In this document: in pieces, positions 7,616 to 17,595 of the stretch
Numbering within the stretch: the stretch's first letter is position 1
How the letters are laid out: every line of letters starts with the position of its first letter
DNA from: Mycobacterium simulans
GTDB taxonomy: Bacteria > Actinomycetota > Actinomycetes > Mycobacteriales > Mycobacteriaceae
Assembly: GCF_900232995.1 (NCBI RefSeq)
Contig: NZ_OCVX01000004.1
Coordinates: 222,126 to 286,125 of the forward strand
Reading direction: 5' to 3'
DNA: 64,000 nt
Program-made: the position numbers and the translations under genes
The notes under the pieces: model-generated
What the model was told of the DNA's origin: nothing
Seen by the model: the letters and a program-made list of their open reading frames with translations, nothing else
The model's database searches: none

Positions 7616-7855
7616 CAGCCACGCACGGATTCTTACCCATGCCGTCCGCCACCGGTATTCACCCCTACCCGAGCCCACCGAAGCACCCAACCCGCGAGAT
7701 AGCAATTCACCGGGGCACCACGGGGTCGCGTCCACAGCAGGTTTACTGAAGGTCAGCTAACTAGCTGGATCAGCTTTACCGATGTTGATAGCATCAAGCA
7801 TCAATTCCAGCAAAGACGAATAGCCGAAGAGCGACTTAGCGAATACCATCACCCA

Positions 7856-8452
7856 ATGCCCGATTTGCCACGCCATGAAAGTCCCCGGACTGCCGGCCCT
7901 GCTGGTCTTTCAACATCACCCGGGGTGCCAGCGCCGTGGCCGCCGGCACCAGCCATGCACATACACGCCCCTTCGCGCTGGCTCACATTCGTCGCGCTGG
8001 CCGTAGCGCTCGTCGCCGTGGCCGTAGCCATCGTTGGGTGGTTCCATCCCCAACTGCGCGCCGATCCGTCGCCGGCGCCCCCAGCTCCGGCGTTCACCGC
8101 GCAGCAAATCGCTGATGCAAAGGCCAACGTTTGCGCAGCCAATGAGTTGGTTCACGAAGCGGTCAGCATAAATACCAATCGCCAGGACCCAATTCCGGGC
8201 GATGAAACCGGCAGAATCGCTGTGGCCGCCCACGCCCGATTGGCGCTATTCGATGGCGGTGAATATCTCCTAAATCGTATTTATGGAGACCCCGCCACAC
8301 CAACAGACTTAGCCAACGATGTCCGCACGCTCGCCAATACCCTTCAGCAACTCGCACTCAATTCTCTTGCAGACGCACCAAATTCTACTACGGGCCCATT
8401 ACGTAAGGCCGTAGACGCTTCTTTTGCAAAAATAGACGGGTTATGCAAATGA
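7856..8452 (+). CDS. single-pass membrane protein of the Rv2082-type unit
   Basis: 198 residues. A Pro-rich cytoplasmic N-terminus (about 1-40) is followed by one strong membrane helix (about 43-65: FVALAVALVAVAVAIVGWF) and an extracytoplasmic domain. That domain contains two cysteines (ANVCAANELVHEAV and the C-terminal GLCK) that could pair. The helical stretch FTAQQIADAKANVC looks like a conserved core. The start is ATG 7856; the stop overlaps the next start in an ATGA, so the three plus-strand genes form an operon. Comparable small membrane proteins sit beside Rv2082 and Rv3899c-Rv3900c in M. tuberculosis; the biochemical role is unknown. Confidence 0.7.
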   Translation: MPDLPRHESPRTAGPAGLSTSPGVPAPWPPAPAMHIHAPSRWLTFVALAVALVAVAVAIVGWFHPQLRADPSPAPPAPAFTAQQIADAKANVCAANELVHEAVSINTNRQDPIPGDETGRIAVAAHARLALFDGGEYLLNRIYGDPATPTDLANDVRTLANTLQQLALNSLADAPNSTTGPLRKAVDASFAKIDGLCK

Positions 8453-10626
8453 CCGATTACCCACCGGGGAAGTGGTCGCAAATCCTTGTGGGTAACGTAT
8501 GGCCAGCGGGTTCAAACCTCAATATCTTAGCGAGTGCATCGACACATTTCAGCGCGACTGCGGCCGCATACCACCGTTTTCGGGACCAATTGAACCAGGC
8601 GCGGTCTGGCCCGTTAGGGGGCCAAGAAGGAATAACTGCTGACGATCTCCGGAGCACGTTCCATCGAGGCGAGAAGCAAGCTCTGGATGTCGCGGAAAAG
8701 AATGAGACTAAGCAGGCTGCCTGTGATCTTTCTTACAGCTCCGTCAGAGAATTACGAGCGGCGCTTACGACAGTCGCGGCAGACGGTAATTCTCAAATTG
8801 ACGCCATCCTGGGTTCAAAAGATCTCCCAACGACAAAGATCGAGCGTGTCATCGACGTGGTGCTTAATTGCCAAACTCGCGCGAACGGAAATGCTGCGAA
8901 CTGTGCTCAGAATATCATTAGCGCAATGCAAAACATTCTCAGCAGAGATGGTAGCGCCCGGTCCGCCTTACAATTCACCAAAGACCACGGTCTCGATATC
9001 GGACACATGTTTGGATCACCCAACAAGGACGCAATCCGTCAACAAGTGATGGCAGCTGTTGATCCGTCAAGCTCGTTGCATGGCACTGGAGAATCGGACG
9101 TCCTAAGACCCGAAAGCGGCAAATCCTTCAATCCTGAGAACGCTTCACTTACCGGCGCGCGCGACGCGCTGCCAGTCGTGACTGCAACCGGCAACCGCCG
9201 TATTGGTTCAATTCTTCAAACAGGACAGGCGGATGGCCTACCACGACCGGCTCCCGCGCCGTTGCCATCTCCCATACATCTAGGTAGCGAGGGCCCCATC
9301 TCGGTCGCGGGCACGATCCCACCGAGAGTTCCGGCGCCAGGTCTGTCTAACGTTTCAGCCCCGACACCTGTTGCGTCCGCCAACCTCTCCACCGGTATCA
9401 CCCCATCCGAACTAATGCAAAGCTTCGATCACGGGATGCAAACAGGGACCCCGATGTCGGCAGCAACGCAAGCGCTAACCGGCGGCCCACTGAACGCAGT
9501 TGAGCCGCAACTGCAGACAAGCACGCCACACATCCCCGAGACAGCAGTCGCGCCGACACCGCCATCGACTGCACACGCGCCAGTGTTTGACGCTCCTCAT
9601 CCGACCCATACTGCGGCCGCCGCACCCGTGCCGCCCCCAAGCGCCCCACCGAGCGAAGCAACCACGACTTACGTTGCGGGCCCTGTGGGCCCGGCAGCCC
9701 CGGCGCCCGCCGCCCTAGCGCCGGCCGGCCCAATGCCGTCCTACGGCGCCGACATCAGGCCACCAGCGCCGACAGCATCCGTACTGCCAACCACGCCAGC
9801 GGGCTCGACGCCAAGTGCATCAGCAGCGGCGCCGACCAGTTCCCCGGCCGGGACAGGTGGACTGGGCCAGCCCGCAGTAGTACGCCAGACTGCCGCTGCC
9901 CCAGCTGTGCCACAAACGCCCGCGGGAGTGACTGAACAGGCGGTCGCCGCTGCCAGCGGCGGTGCGGCAGCCGGGGCGGTTTCTGCCGCTGCGACCGCTG
10001 GCGCGAGGCTGCAGCGGCTCATAGATGCAGTCGCCCGTCAAGAACCCCGCCTACGATGGGCCGTCGGCGAACGAGCCGACGGCACAACCGTTCTCGTCAC
10101 CGACCTGGCCAGCGGTTGGATACCACCTGACATCAACGTGCCGGTGGGCGTGCAACTGCTTGCACCAGCTCATCGCAGAGGCGATATCGAAGTGCTTCTT
10201 GGCGAGGTTAGTGCCGCGGCCAGCTACACACCCGTTCACTACCTGCCAGCCGAGGAAGAAGAACCCGTCGCGACCTCAACACGAGCACGTCACGTACCGG
10301 CGGTCGACGAACTCGGTTGGGAACTCGGCCAAGCCACAAAATGGCGCGACGAATTGCCTCGCCTAGCGCACACTCTTGCCAAAGCAGCATCAACCGGCAC
10401 AGGAGTCCTCGACTCCGAATCCAAGTTGCTTCGCGAACACCTCGCCGAAGTCCGCGATCGGGTGTTGGACTCATATCCTGATCACGTCAACGCCAACCTC
10501 GTGGGAAATTGGCAGCTGCTCGGAGCCATCGACGCACTTGTCGGGGGTGACACGGCCGGCGCCCATTACCACTTCGCTTGGTTTCAAGCGCTGAGCCAAG
10601 CGACCACACCCGGGAGGCCCCAGTGA
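8449..10626 (+). CDS. Rv2082-like ESX-locus-associated protein
   Basis: 725 residues from ATG 8449 (MTDYPPGKWSQI, ATGA overlap); an in-frame ATG at 8443 adds two residues. N-terminal about 1-240 is helical and WXG/LXG-like in flavour (ASASTHFSATAAAYHRFRDQ, with paired cysteines CDLSYSS and NCQTRANGNAANC). Middle about 260-530 is a low-complexity Pro/Ala/Thr linker. The C-terminal 190 residues form a folded domain (RLQRLIDAVARQEPRLRWAV, DLASGWIPPDINVP, GAIDALVGGDTAGAHYH). Length agrees with Rv2082 (721). Known: Rv2082 is paralogous to the Rv3899c-Rv3900c pair next to cpnT in M. tuberculosis, so finding it beside a CpnT-like gene is coherent. Likely a secreted or surface partner of the module; molecular function unknown. 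Confidence 0.8.
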   Translation: MTDYPPGKWSQILVGNVWPAGSNLNILASASTHFSATAAAYHRFRDQLNQARSGPLGGQEGITADDLRSTFHRGEKQALDVAEKNETKQAACDLSYSSVRELRAALTTVAADGNSQIDAILGSKDLPTTKIERVIDVVLNCQTRANGNAANCAQNIISAMQNILSRDGSARSALQFTKDHGLDIGHMFGSPNKDAIRQQVMAAVDPSSSLHGTGESDVLRPESGKSFNPENASLTGARDALPVVTATGNRRIGSILQTGQADGLPRPAPAPLPSPIHLGSEGPISVAGTIPPRVPAPGLSNVSAPTPVASANLSTGITPSELMQSFDHGMQTGTPMSAATQALTGGPLNAVEPQLQTSTPHIPETAVAPTPPSTAHAPVFDAPHPTHTAAAAPVPPPSAPPSEATTTYVAGPVGPAAPAPAALAPAGPMPSYGADIRPPAPTASVLPTTPAGSTPSASAAAPTSSPAGTGGLGQPAVVRQTAAAPAVPQTPAGVTEQAVAAASGGAAAGAVSAAATAGARLQRLIDAVARQEPRLRWAVGERADGTTVLVTDLASGWIPPDINVPVGVQLLAPAHRRGDIEVLLGEVSAAASYTPVHYLPAEEEEPVATSTRARHVPAVDELGWELGQATKWRDELPRLAHTLAKAASTGTGVLDSESKLLREHLAEVRDRVLDSYPDHVNANLVGNWQLLGAIDALVGGDTAGAHYHFAWFQALSQATTPGRPQ

Positions 10627-11573
10627 GCGGAGGCGATCAGCAGCTAAAGATAATCCTCGATCAGCTCGCCGCGCTGCTTGGACTACCTCCCCCACCGCCA
10701 CTGACGCCGGCGCAAGTCGCCAATCCGGGGTCGGTCATCGACAACTTGCTCGCCGTATTGGGGGCAGCAACCAATGTCGGTATCCCCGGCGATATCGAGG
10801 CCGGTCAAGCTGGACAGGCCGAACGCGAAGCGAAGCTGAATGAAGCGCTCGCCAAATTCCCCGCGAATGAAGAACAGTCAGCCGCGCAGCTGGCCGGCGT
10901 CGGCAGTCAGGGCGACATGGCACAGATGCTGCAGCAAATGCCGCAGATGGCGTCTGGTGTCGCAGGTGGTATCGCCGGTGCCCTCGGCGGTGCGCTGCAA
11001 CCGCTAAGTCAGATCCCGCAGCAACTCGCCCAAGCTGGTCAACAGGCCATGCAAACGGGCATGGGTCTTTTGCAGCAAGGCGCAAAGGCCGGCGAGGCCA
11101 CACCTGGTGAATTGCTCAGCGCCGAAAGCGAATTCGGTGGCGGTGGCGGCGGAAGTGGGCTTGCCGGAACTGCAGGGGGCGCGGGTGGTGGTATCGACAC
11201 CACACCGACCGCGATGCTCGGACCGCCGCCAACTCCATCGGCCGGTACCGTGCCGACCTCGTCGCACGTGACCTCGCCAGCTCCGACGGCTGCGCCGGAA
11301 GCGTCAACAGCGCCAAGGGGCGCCATGGGTGCGATGCCGATGATGCCGCCGGGTGCCATGCACGGGACCGGAGGGCCGAGCGACGCCAAACCCGAGACCA
11401 AACGCATCGTGGCGCCATCGGTTAAGAACGGCGCGCCAGTGCAGGGCCGTATCAGTACACCGCCACCCCTCCCACCTGCAGTGACTAAACACGTTGAAGG
11501 CAAGCCGGTCGTAACCAGGCGCATCCTGCTTCCGACTGAAAAAGGCGACGATAATTCCGACTCGAACCGCTAA
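10623..11573 (+). CDS. Rv2083-like protein, Gly/Pro-rich, function unknown
   Basis: 316 residues from GTG 10623 (GTGA overlap with the Rv2082-like stop); Rv2083 has 314. A longer frame opens upstream but lies inside the previous gene. Layout: a short N-terminal helix (QQLKIILDQLAALLGLPP), helical region 60-100 (EREAKLNEALAKFPANEEQ), then a Met/Gln-rich amphipathic stretch (MAQMLQQMPQMASGVAGG, QQLAQAGQQAMQTGMGLLQQ) like those of ESX-secreted substrates. A Gly-rich hinge and a Pro/Ala tail ending RILLPTEKGDDN follow. No catalytic motif. A fragment of a second copy is at 4218-4409. Probably exported with, or scaffolding, the Rv2082-like protein. Confidence 0.78.
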   Translation: MSGGDQQLKIILDQLAALLGLPPPPPLTPAQVANPGSVIDNLLAVLGAATNVGIPGDIEAGQAGQAEREAKLNEALAKFPANEEQSAAQLAGVGSQGDMAQMLQQMPQMASGVAGGIAGALGGALQPLSQIPQQLAQAGQQAMQTGMGLLQQGAKAGEATPGELLSAESEFGGGGGGSGLAGTAGGAGGGIDTTPTAMLGPPPTPSAGTVPTSSHVTSPAPTAAPEASTAPRGAMGAMPMMPPGAMHGTGGPSDAKPETKRIVAPSVKNGAPVQGRISTPPPLPPAVTKHVEGKPVVTRRILLPTEKGDDNSDSNR

Positions 11574-11791
11574 CGCTAGCCGCTGAGCCCACCGACCCCG
11601 CCTCGAGATCGAGTGTGAAGTCACGGCTTTCAGCGTGTGTCCAGGGCGGGATCCGGCCGGTTTTCGCGCCCAGAATTCACCCTCAAAGGCCAGGATTCAC
11701 ACCGGATCGACTCGCCAACCACCAGCCTGGGCTGAACCGCGAGCGCAAAGACATAACACCAACCCAATTGGCGCACATGACATTTCGCTCG

Positions 11792-12913
11792 CTAGGACGC
11801 CGGCACGACAATCAGGTCATGCGGCCGGTTGTTGACGGACACCGCCCCGTCATCCGTCACAACGACAATGTCCTCGATGCGCGCCCCCCAGCGGCCCGGA
11901 AAGTAGATGCCCGGCTCGATGGAAAACGCCATGCCCGCGGCCAGCGGCAGGTCGTTGCCCGCGACGATGAAGGGCTCTTCATGCACGCACAGCCCGATAC
12001 CGTGCCCGGTGCGGTGCACAAAGTACTCCGCCAGCCCCGCATCGGCCAAGACCGCGCGGGCCGCAGCGTCGACCTCGGCGGCGGTCACGCCAGGACGAAC
12101 CGCATCAAAGGCCGCGCGCTGCGCAAGATGCAATACCGAATATTGTTGCATCACTTCGGAACTAGGCTCGCCGATGCTGTAGGTCCGCGTGGAGTCGGAA
12201 TGGTAGCCCGGCCCATATGTCCCACCGATGTCGACGACGACGATGTCGCCCACCCGCAGCTCACGATCGGAGTATCCGTGATGCGGGTCAGCGCCATGGG
12301 GACCCGATCCCACGATAATGAACGCAACCTCCGAATGCCCTTCGGCGACAATCGCTTCGGCGATATCCGCCGCGACGTCGGCCTCGGTTCGGCCCGGCAC
12401 TAGAAACTCCGGCACCCGGGCATGCACCCGGTCGATCGCCGCGCCCGCCTTACGCAACGCATCGACCTCGGCAGCCTCCTTCACCATCCGCAGCTCGCGC
12501 ATCACATCGGTGGCCAGAACCGGTGTCGCACCAAGCACATCGGCAAGCGGCAGCAAATGCAGCGCCGGCATCGAGTCAGTGACAGCGGCCCGCACACCAC
12601 CCAAAACGCCAGAGACTAACTCATATGGATTTTCCCCGTCGACCCAATCCCGCACGGCCAGGTCCAGTTCCAGCGCAGCGGATTCCTTGAGCGAAGCCAG
12701 CTCCAGCCGCGGCAGCACCACAGTAGGCGAACCGGCCACAGGCACAACCAGCGCGGTGAGCCGCTCGAACGTCTCCGCCCGCGAGCCGATGAGGTAGCGC
12801 AAATCGTAGCCCGGGGTGATCACCAGGCCGTCCAGGCCGGCGGCACCGGTCGCGGCGGCCGCAGCGGCCAATCGGCGGGCATATACCTCGGCGTCGAATC
12901 GGCGAGAATCCAT
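11792..12913 (-). CDS. pepE: Xaa-Pro dipeptidase (M24 family)
   Basis: 373 residues from ATG 12913 (MDSRRFDAEVYARRL); the longer frame to 13027 runs into the promoter of the divergent gene. N-terminal creatinase-like domain about 1-130 (LVITPGYDLRYLIG), then a pitta-bread metallopeptidase domain. Metal ligands expected of the family are visible: Asp in DIGGTYGPGYHSDSTR (two), His in HRTGHGIGLCVHEEP, Glu in SIEPGIYFPG and Glu in RIEDIVVV. It cleaves Xaa-Pro dipeptides in the cytoplasm. Matches Rv2089c in size and in its divergent arrangement with the exonuclease gene. Confidence 0.92.
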   Translation of the reverse strand: MDSRRFDAEVYARRLAAAAAATGAAGLDGLVITPGYDLRYLIGSRAETFERLTALVVPVAGSPTVVLPRLELASLKESAALELDLAVRDWVDGENPYELVSGVLGGVRAAVTDSMPALHLLPLADVLGATPVLATDVMRELRMVKEAAEVDALRKAGAAIDRVHARVPEFLVPGRTEADVAADIAEAIVAEGHSEVAFIIVGSGPHGADPHHGYSDRELRVGDIVVVDIGGTYGPGYHSDSTRTYSIGEPSSEVMQQYSVLHLAQRAAFDAVRPGVTAAEVDAAARAVLADAGLAEYFVHRTGHGIGLCVHEEPFIVAGNDLPLAAGMAFSIEPGIYFPGRWGARIEDIVVVTDDGAVSVNNRPHDLIVVPAS

Positions 12914-13017
12914 GCCAGCCAGGTTAATCGCGGCTCGTCGAGCGTCGACTTGATGTGCCGATTTTGCGAGATGGCCGACAACAAGTCGACGTTCGACACC
13001 GGGAAAAGATAGCCCGC

Positions 13018-13974
13018 ATGCCCGCACCTGTACTGCTGCTCGACGGCGCCAGCATGTGGTTCCGCTCGTACTTCGGAGTGCCGTCCTCGATCACCGCTCC
13101 CGATGGTCGGCCGGTCAACGCCGTCCGAGGATTCATCGACTCGATGGCCGTCGTGATCACCCAGCAGCGGCCGAACCGGCTGGTTGTGTGCCTTGACCTG
13201 GATTGGCGGCCGCAGTTCCGGGTGGACCTCATCCCGTCATACAAGGCCCACCGGGTGGCCGAAGAAGCGCCCAAAGGACAACCCGACATCGAAGAAGTGC
13301 CCGACGAACTTACCCCGCAGGTCGACATGATCATGGAGCTGCTGGACGCCTTCGGGGTCCCGACGGCGGGCGCACCGGGCTTCGAGGCCGATGACGTGCT
13401 GGGCACATTAGCCGCGCAGGAACGCAGCAACCCGGTGGTCGTGGTCAGTGGGGACCGCGACCTGCTGCAGGTGGTTGCCGACGATCCCGTTCCCGTTCGG
13501 GTGCTCTACCTGGGCCGCGGGCTTTCCAAGGCCACCTTGTTCGGGCCCGCTGAGGTCGCCGAACTCTATGGGGTGCCGGTAGATCGGGCCGGTCCCGCCT
13601 ACGCCGAACTCGCGCTATTGCGCGGTGATCCGTCCGACGGCCTACCGGGGGTGCCCGGTGTTGGTGAGAAGACGGCAGCCACCCTGCTGGCGCAGCACGG
13701 CTCGCTCGACGCGATCCTGGCCGCCGCCGAAGATCCGAAATCCAAGCTAGCCAAAGGACTACGCGCGAAGCTGCATGCCGCGAGGGACTATATCGAGGCC
13801 GCAGGACAGGTGGTGCGAGTAGCCACCAACGCGCCGGTCAAGCTATCGACGCGCACCGACAGATTGCCGCTGGCCGCCGCCGACCCAGCGCGCACCGCGG
13901 AGCTGGCCACCCAATTCGGCGTCGGGTCTTCGATTGCTCGACTCCAGAAGGCACTCGACGCGCTGCCGGCGTGA
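13018..13974 (+). CDS. 5'-3' exonuclease, Pol I N-terminal domain type
   Basis: 318 residues from ATG 13018 (MPAPVLLLDGASMWF). Reads as a stand-alone FEN/5' nuclease: acidic metal site LLLDGAS, DLDWRPQFRVDLIPSYKAHR arch, FEADDVLGTLAAQE, VVSGDRDLLQVV, and helix-three-turn motif GDPSDGLPGVPGVGEKTAAT. It removes 5' flaps or RNA primers in a structure-specific way. No polymerase domain follows. Orthologous in order to Rv2090. The annotated M. tuberculosis protein is longer, probably through a more upstream start; the upstream in-frame ATG here (12955) would overlap the pepE leader. Convergent with the DUF4333 gene four bases downstream. Confidence 0.9.
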   Translation: MPAPVLLLDGASMWFRSYFGVPSSITAPDGRPVNAVRGFIDSMAVVITQQRPNRLVVCLDLDWRPQFRVDLIPSYKAHRVAEEAPKGQPDIEEVPDELTPQVDMIMELLDAFGVPTAGAPGFEADDVLGTLAAQERSNPVVVVSGDRDLLQVVADDPVPVRVLYLGRGLSKATLFGPAEVAELYGVPVDRAGPAYAELALLRGDPSDGLPGVPGVGEKTAATLLAQHGSLDAILAAAEDPKSKLAKGLRAKLHAARDYIEAAGQVVRVATNAPVKLSTRTDRLPLAAADPARTAELATQFGVGSSIARLQKALDALPA

Positions 13975-13978
13975 AATG

Positions 13979-14746
13979 CTATTGCGGTCGGCCGACCTCG
14001 TAGGTGCCCTTGTCGTCCTGGAAGGTCACCGTAACGTGCTTTGAGGCGCCATCGATGCTGACGGTGCAGTCGAAAGTGGCTCCCTTTTTGACGGTTGGGT
14101 CCGCGCCGTTGTTGCACTTGACGTCTTTGACGTTCTTCGCGCCGTAGCCGGTGGTCTCGTCGGTGAGGATCTGCTGCACGCCGGCGTTGGCCTTGTTGAT
14201 GTCGAGTTTGGTGGTGACGAAAAACCCGGGCTGCCAGAACCCGGTGATCAGGATGCCTATGACGAAGAGCAGGACGATACCGCCGACCACACCGCCAATC
14301 ACCGCCATGGAGCGCTTGGAGCCCTTGCCCCCCTGGTCATAGGGACTGACCTGCCCGGGGTACTGGCCGGGAGGAGCGTACTGCCCTGGCTGACCGTATT
14401 GGCCGGGCTGACCTGGCTGACCATACTGCGGTGGCTGGCCGTACTGTCCCGGCTGCTGATATTGCCCAAACTGCGGGGGCGCACCGTACTGCGTGGCCTG
14501 CGAACTGAAGTCGGGCTGCCCATAGGGAGGCGCCGACGGCGGGTACTGCTGCGGATACGCAGGGTCAGCTGGCTGCTGGTACTGCGGATACTCGCCCGGC
14601 GTATACGCCGGCGCGTGCCACGTCGCGTCCTGATTCGGCTGCTGCTGCCAGGGCGACCCAGCCATGGTCGGGTCCGAGGAATGGTCGCCCCCCTGGCCGG
14701 GCGGTTGCCAGCCCTGCCTCGGGTCTGATCCCTGCGGTCCGCTCAT
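13979..14746 (-). CDS. Pro/Gln-rich membrane protein with DUF4333 domain
   Basis: 255 residues from ATG 14746. An N-terminal 115 residues of low-complexity PGQYGQPPQYGQPG-type repeats (cytoplasmic, likely disordered) are followed by one membrane helix about 148-170 (MAVIGGVVGGIVLLFVIGIL). An extracytoplasmic DUF4333-like domain follows (KLDINKANAGVQQILTDETT, CNNGADPTVKKGATFDCTV) with two cysteines that probably form a disulfide. Equivalent to Rv2091c. Function unknown. Gln/Tyr/Gly/Pro-rich tails of this kind occur on mycobacterial membrane proteins and some are phosphorylated, but no specific role can be inferred. Confidence 0.85.
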   Translation of the reverse strand: MSGPQGSDPRQGWQPPGQGGDHSSDPTMAGSPWQQQPNQDATWHAPAYTPGEYPQYQQPADPAYPQQYPPSAPPYGQPDFSSQATQYGAPPQFGQYQQPGQYGQPPQYGQPGQPGQYGQPGQYAPPGQYPGQVSPYDQGGKGSKRSMAVIGGVVGGIVLLFVIGILITGFWQPGFFVTTKLDINKANAGVQQILTDETTGYGAKNVKDVKCNNGADPTVKKGATFDCTVSIDGASKHVTVTFQDDKGTYEVGRPQ

Positions 14747-14805
14747 CGTTTCTCCTCAATCCGTCCTGATCACATTCGGCGATGTAACCGTAGCTCTGGC
14801 CCAGC

Positions 14806-17508
14806 CTACCCGGCGTCAACTGCGACGACGCCGCGCCGAATGTCATTGATAGCGCGCTTGGACGTCGCCCGCAGATCAGGGTCAGGTGCGGCATTGCGGA
14901 CTTGGTCCAACAGGTCCAGCACCTGCCGGCACCAGCGCACGAAATCGCCTGCCGACAACGGCGAACCACTACCTGAGACGTCAGCAGCTGCCAACGCAGC
15001 CGCAAGGTCGCCCGTTCGCGCCCAGCGGTAGATAACGCTGACGAAGCCGTCGTCGGGTTCACGGCTCAGGCCGATCCGGTGCGTCTGCTCGTCGGCGCGC
15101 AGTGTCGTCGACAGCCGCGCCGTCTGATTCAACGCCTGCCGTAACCGGGGTGTGGGTACATCGGCGGCAAACGGAGCACTGGGCCCGTCCCCGCCGCGCG
15201 ACTCGTAGAGCACCGCCGAGACCACCGCCGCCAGCTCAGGCGGTTTCAAATCAGCCCACGCGCCGGTGCGTAGGCACTCGGCGACCAAGAGGTCGCTCTC
15301 GCTGTAAATCCGCGCCAGTAGCCGGCCGTCGTCGGTGACCGTGGGATCCGTGACAGGGCCTTGGATGAAGTCCCGCTCGGTGAGCAGTCCGACGATCCGA
15401 TCGAACGTTCTGGCCAGCGAATTGGTGGCGGCTTTGACTTTCTTCTCCAGCTGCGTGTTGTCTCGTTCAATGCGCAAGTAGCGCTCGGCCTGGCGCATCT
15501 GCGTCTCCCGACCGGGGACGCTGTGCGCGGGATGACGGCGCAGTTGTTCCCGCAACGACGCCAGCTCCGGATCGTGAAACGCGGCCTCCTTGTCGCGGCG
15601 TGGGGCCGGAAGCACGAGTCCCGCGGCCGCCGAGCGCAGCGCCGAGGCCAGATCTCGCCGGACCCGCGGCTGGCGGTGTTCGACCCGCTTGGGCAGCGTC
15701 ATCGACCCGACCGGCGGCGTCGCACCCGAGTAATCGGCCGACGAAATCCGGCCCGCCCATCGGTGTTCGGTCAGCACCAACGGCCGCGGATCCGAGGCGT
15801 CGCGCGCGGATTCCAGAACCACCGCAAGCCCGCCACGGCGGCCGTGGGTAATGGTAATGATGTCGCCCCGGCGCAGCGCAGCCAGAGCGTCGCTGGCGGC
15901 CTGCCGTCGCTGCAGCCGAGAAGCGCGGGCCTGCGAACGCTCCAGCTCGGAAATCTGCGCCCGCAGCCGGGCGTATTCGAGGATCGGCGCGTCTGGCCCG
16001 CCGAGCTCGGCGGCGATATCGGCCAGCATCCTGTTGCCCCGTTCAATACCTCGAACCGACCCAACGACGGACCGGTCGGCCTGATACTGAGCGAACGACT
16101 GCTCCAACAGCCGGTGCGCCAGTTCCGGTCCCATCCGTTGCACCAGGTTGATCGTCATGTTGTACGACGGGGCAAACGAGCTGCGCAGCGGGAAGGTGCG
16201 GGTGGAGGCCAGCCCGGCCACCTCAGATGGCTCGATATCGGGATGCCAGAGCACGACGGCGTGACCCTCGATATCGATGCCCCGCCTGCCGGCACGCCCG
16301 GTCAGCTGCGTGTACTCCCCCGGCGTCAGCGGAACGTGCTGCTCGCCGTTGAACTTCACCAGCCGCTCCAACACCACCGTGCGGGCCGGCATGTTGATGC
16401 CGAGCGCCAAGGTTTCGGTGGCGAAAACCGCCTTGACCAGACCCGCTGCGAACAGCTCCTCGACGGTGTGCCGAAATGCCGGCAGCATCCCGGCGTGGTG
16501 CGCGGCCAGACCCCGCAGCAAACCCTCCCGCCATTCGTAGTACCCGAGCACCGCCAGGTCGGAGTCCGCAAGGTCCCCACACCGGTGGTCGATGACTTCT
16601 GCGATCTGCGCGCGCTCCTCTTCAGTGGTCAGCCGCAGCGGGGATCGCAGGCACTGGGCGACCGCGGCGTCACAGCCGGCGCGGGAGAACACGAAGGTGA
16701 TCGCCGGCAACAGCCCTTGCGCATCCAGTGCTGCGATCACCTCAGCTCGCCCTGGTGGCCGGTAGAACCTGGGTCGTCCTTGACCTCCACGTCCACGACG
16801 CGGCTGCCAGTCCGCCATCCTGTCGGCCTCGCGGCGATGTGCGATGTGGCGTAGTAGATCCGGGTTGACGTGCGAGTCGTCGAACAAATCAAAGAGGCGC
16901 TTGCCCACCAAGACGTGTTGCCATAGCGGCACCGGCCGATGCTCGTCGACCACCACCGTCGTGTCGCCCCGCACGGTCTGAATCCAGCCGCCGAACTCCT
17001 CGGCGTTGCTCACCGTCGCCGACAGGCTGACCACCCGCACTTCGTCGGGCAGGTGCAGGATCACCTCCTCCCATACCGGACCCCGCATCCTGTCGGCCAG
17101 GAAATGCACCTCGTCCATCACTACATACGAAAGTCCTCGCAGTGCAGGCGAATCGGCGTAGAGCATGTTGCGCAGCACCTCGGTGGTCATCACCACGACG
17201 GGTGCGTCGGCGTTGACCGACAGGTCACCGGTCAGCAACCCGATCCGGTCGCGGCCATAGCGTGCCGTCAGATCCGTGTGCTTCTGGTTGCTCAACGCCT
17301 TCAGCGGGGTGGTGTAGAAGCATTTGCCGCCGAACGCCAGCGCCAGGTGCACGGCGAATTCGCCGACCACGGTTTTTCCGGCACCGGTTGGCGCGCAGAC
17401 CAGCACACCGTGACCGCGTTCGAGCGCGGCGCCGGCCCGCCGTTGAAATTCGTCGAGCGAGAAGGGCAGTTCGGCGCTGAACCGCGCCAGCTGAGGCAGG
17501 TCGGTCAC
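14806..17508 (-). CDS. helY: HelY, Ski2-like DEAD/H-box RNA helicase
   Basis: 900 residues from GTG 17508 (TDLPQLARFSAELPF); HelY is about 906. Walker A APTGAGKTVVGE about 39-50, Walker B box VMDEVHFLADRM about 130, SAT motif SLSATVSN, motif VI QLTGRAGRRGID about 410. After the two RecA domains comes a Ski2/Mtr4-like C-terminal region with coiled-coil stretches (LRAQISELERSQARASRL) and a DSHCT-type helical end (LVAECLRTGAWADLKPPELAA). Family members unwind RNA and feed exonucleolytic decay; cytoplasmic. It lies downstream of tatC on the same strand (87-base gap) but has its own GTG. Confidence 0.92.
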   Translation of the reverse strand: MTDLPQLARFSAELPFSLDEFQRRAGAALERGHGVLVCAPTGAGKTVVGEFAVHLALAFGGKCFYTTPLKALSNQKHTDLTARYGRDRIGLLTGDLSVNADAPVVVMTTEVLRNMLYADSPALRGLSYVVMDEVHFLADRMRGPVWEEVILHLPDEVRVVSLSATVSNAEEFGGWIQTVRGDTTVVVDEHRPVPLWQHVLVGKRLFDLFDDSHVNPDLLRHIAHRREADRMADWQPRRGRGGQGRPRFYRPPGRAEVIAALDAQGLLPAITFVFSRAGCDAAVAQCLRSPLRLTTEEERAQIAEVIDHRCGDLADSDLAVLGYYEWREGLLRGLAAHHAGMLPAFRHTVEELFAAGLVKAVFATETLALGINMPARTVVLERLVKFNGEQHVPLTPGEYTQLTGRAGRRGIDIEGHAVVLWHPDIEPSEVAGLASTRTFPLRSSFAPSYNMTINLVQRMGPELAHRLLEQSFAQYQADRSVVGSVRGIERGNRMLADIAAELGGPDAPILEYARLRAQISELERSQARASRLQRRQAASDALAALRRGDIITITHGRRGGLAVVLESARDASDPRPLVLTEHRWAGRISSADYSGATPPVGSMTLPKRVEHRQPRVRRDLASALRSAAAGLVLPAPRRDKEAAFHDPELASLREQLRRHPAHSVPGRETQMRQAERYLRIERDNTQLEKKVKAATNSLARTFDRIVGLLTERDFIQGPVTDPTVTDDGRLLARIYSESDLLVAECLRTGAWADLKPPELAAVVSAVLYESRGGDGPSAPFAADVPTPRLRQALNQTARLSTTLRADEQTHRIGLSREPDDGFVSVIYRWARTGDLAAALAAADVSGSGSPLSAGDFVRWCRQVLDLLDQVRNAAPDPDLRATSKRAINDIRRGVVAVDAG

Positions 17509-17595
17509 TCCGCCGACCTATCCCGCGAAAGCGCGCAAATGTACGTCAATATCGGCGTGTCGTCGTACCAACACGCACGTTCGCGCAAAGAGAAT

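Noticed and set aside
5899..7749. A 616-codon plus-strand frame opposite the CpnT-like gene.
   Set aside because: Arg/Pro/His-rich shadow frame with no start signal; the minus strand has the recognisable protein.
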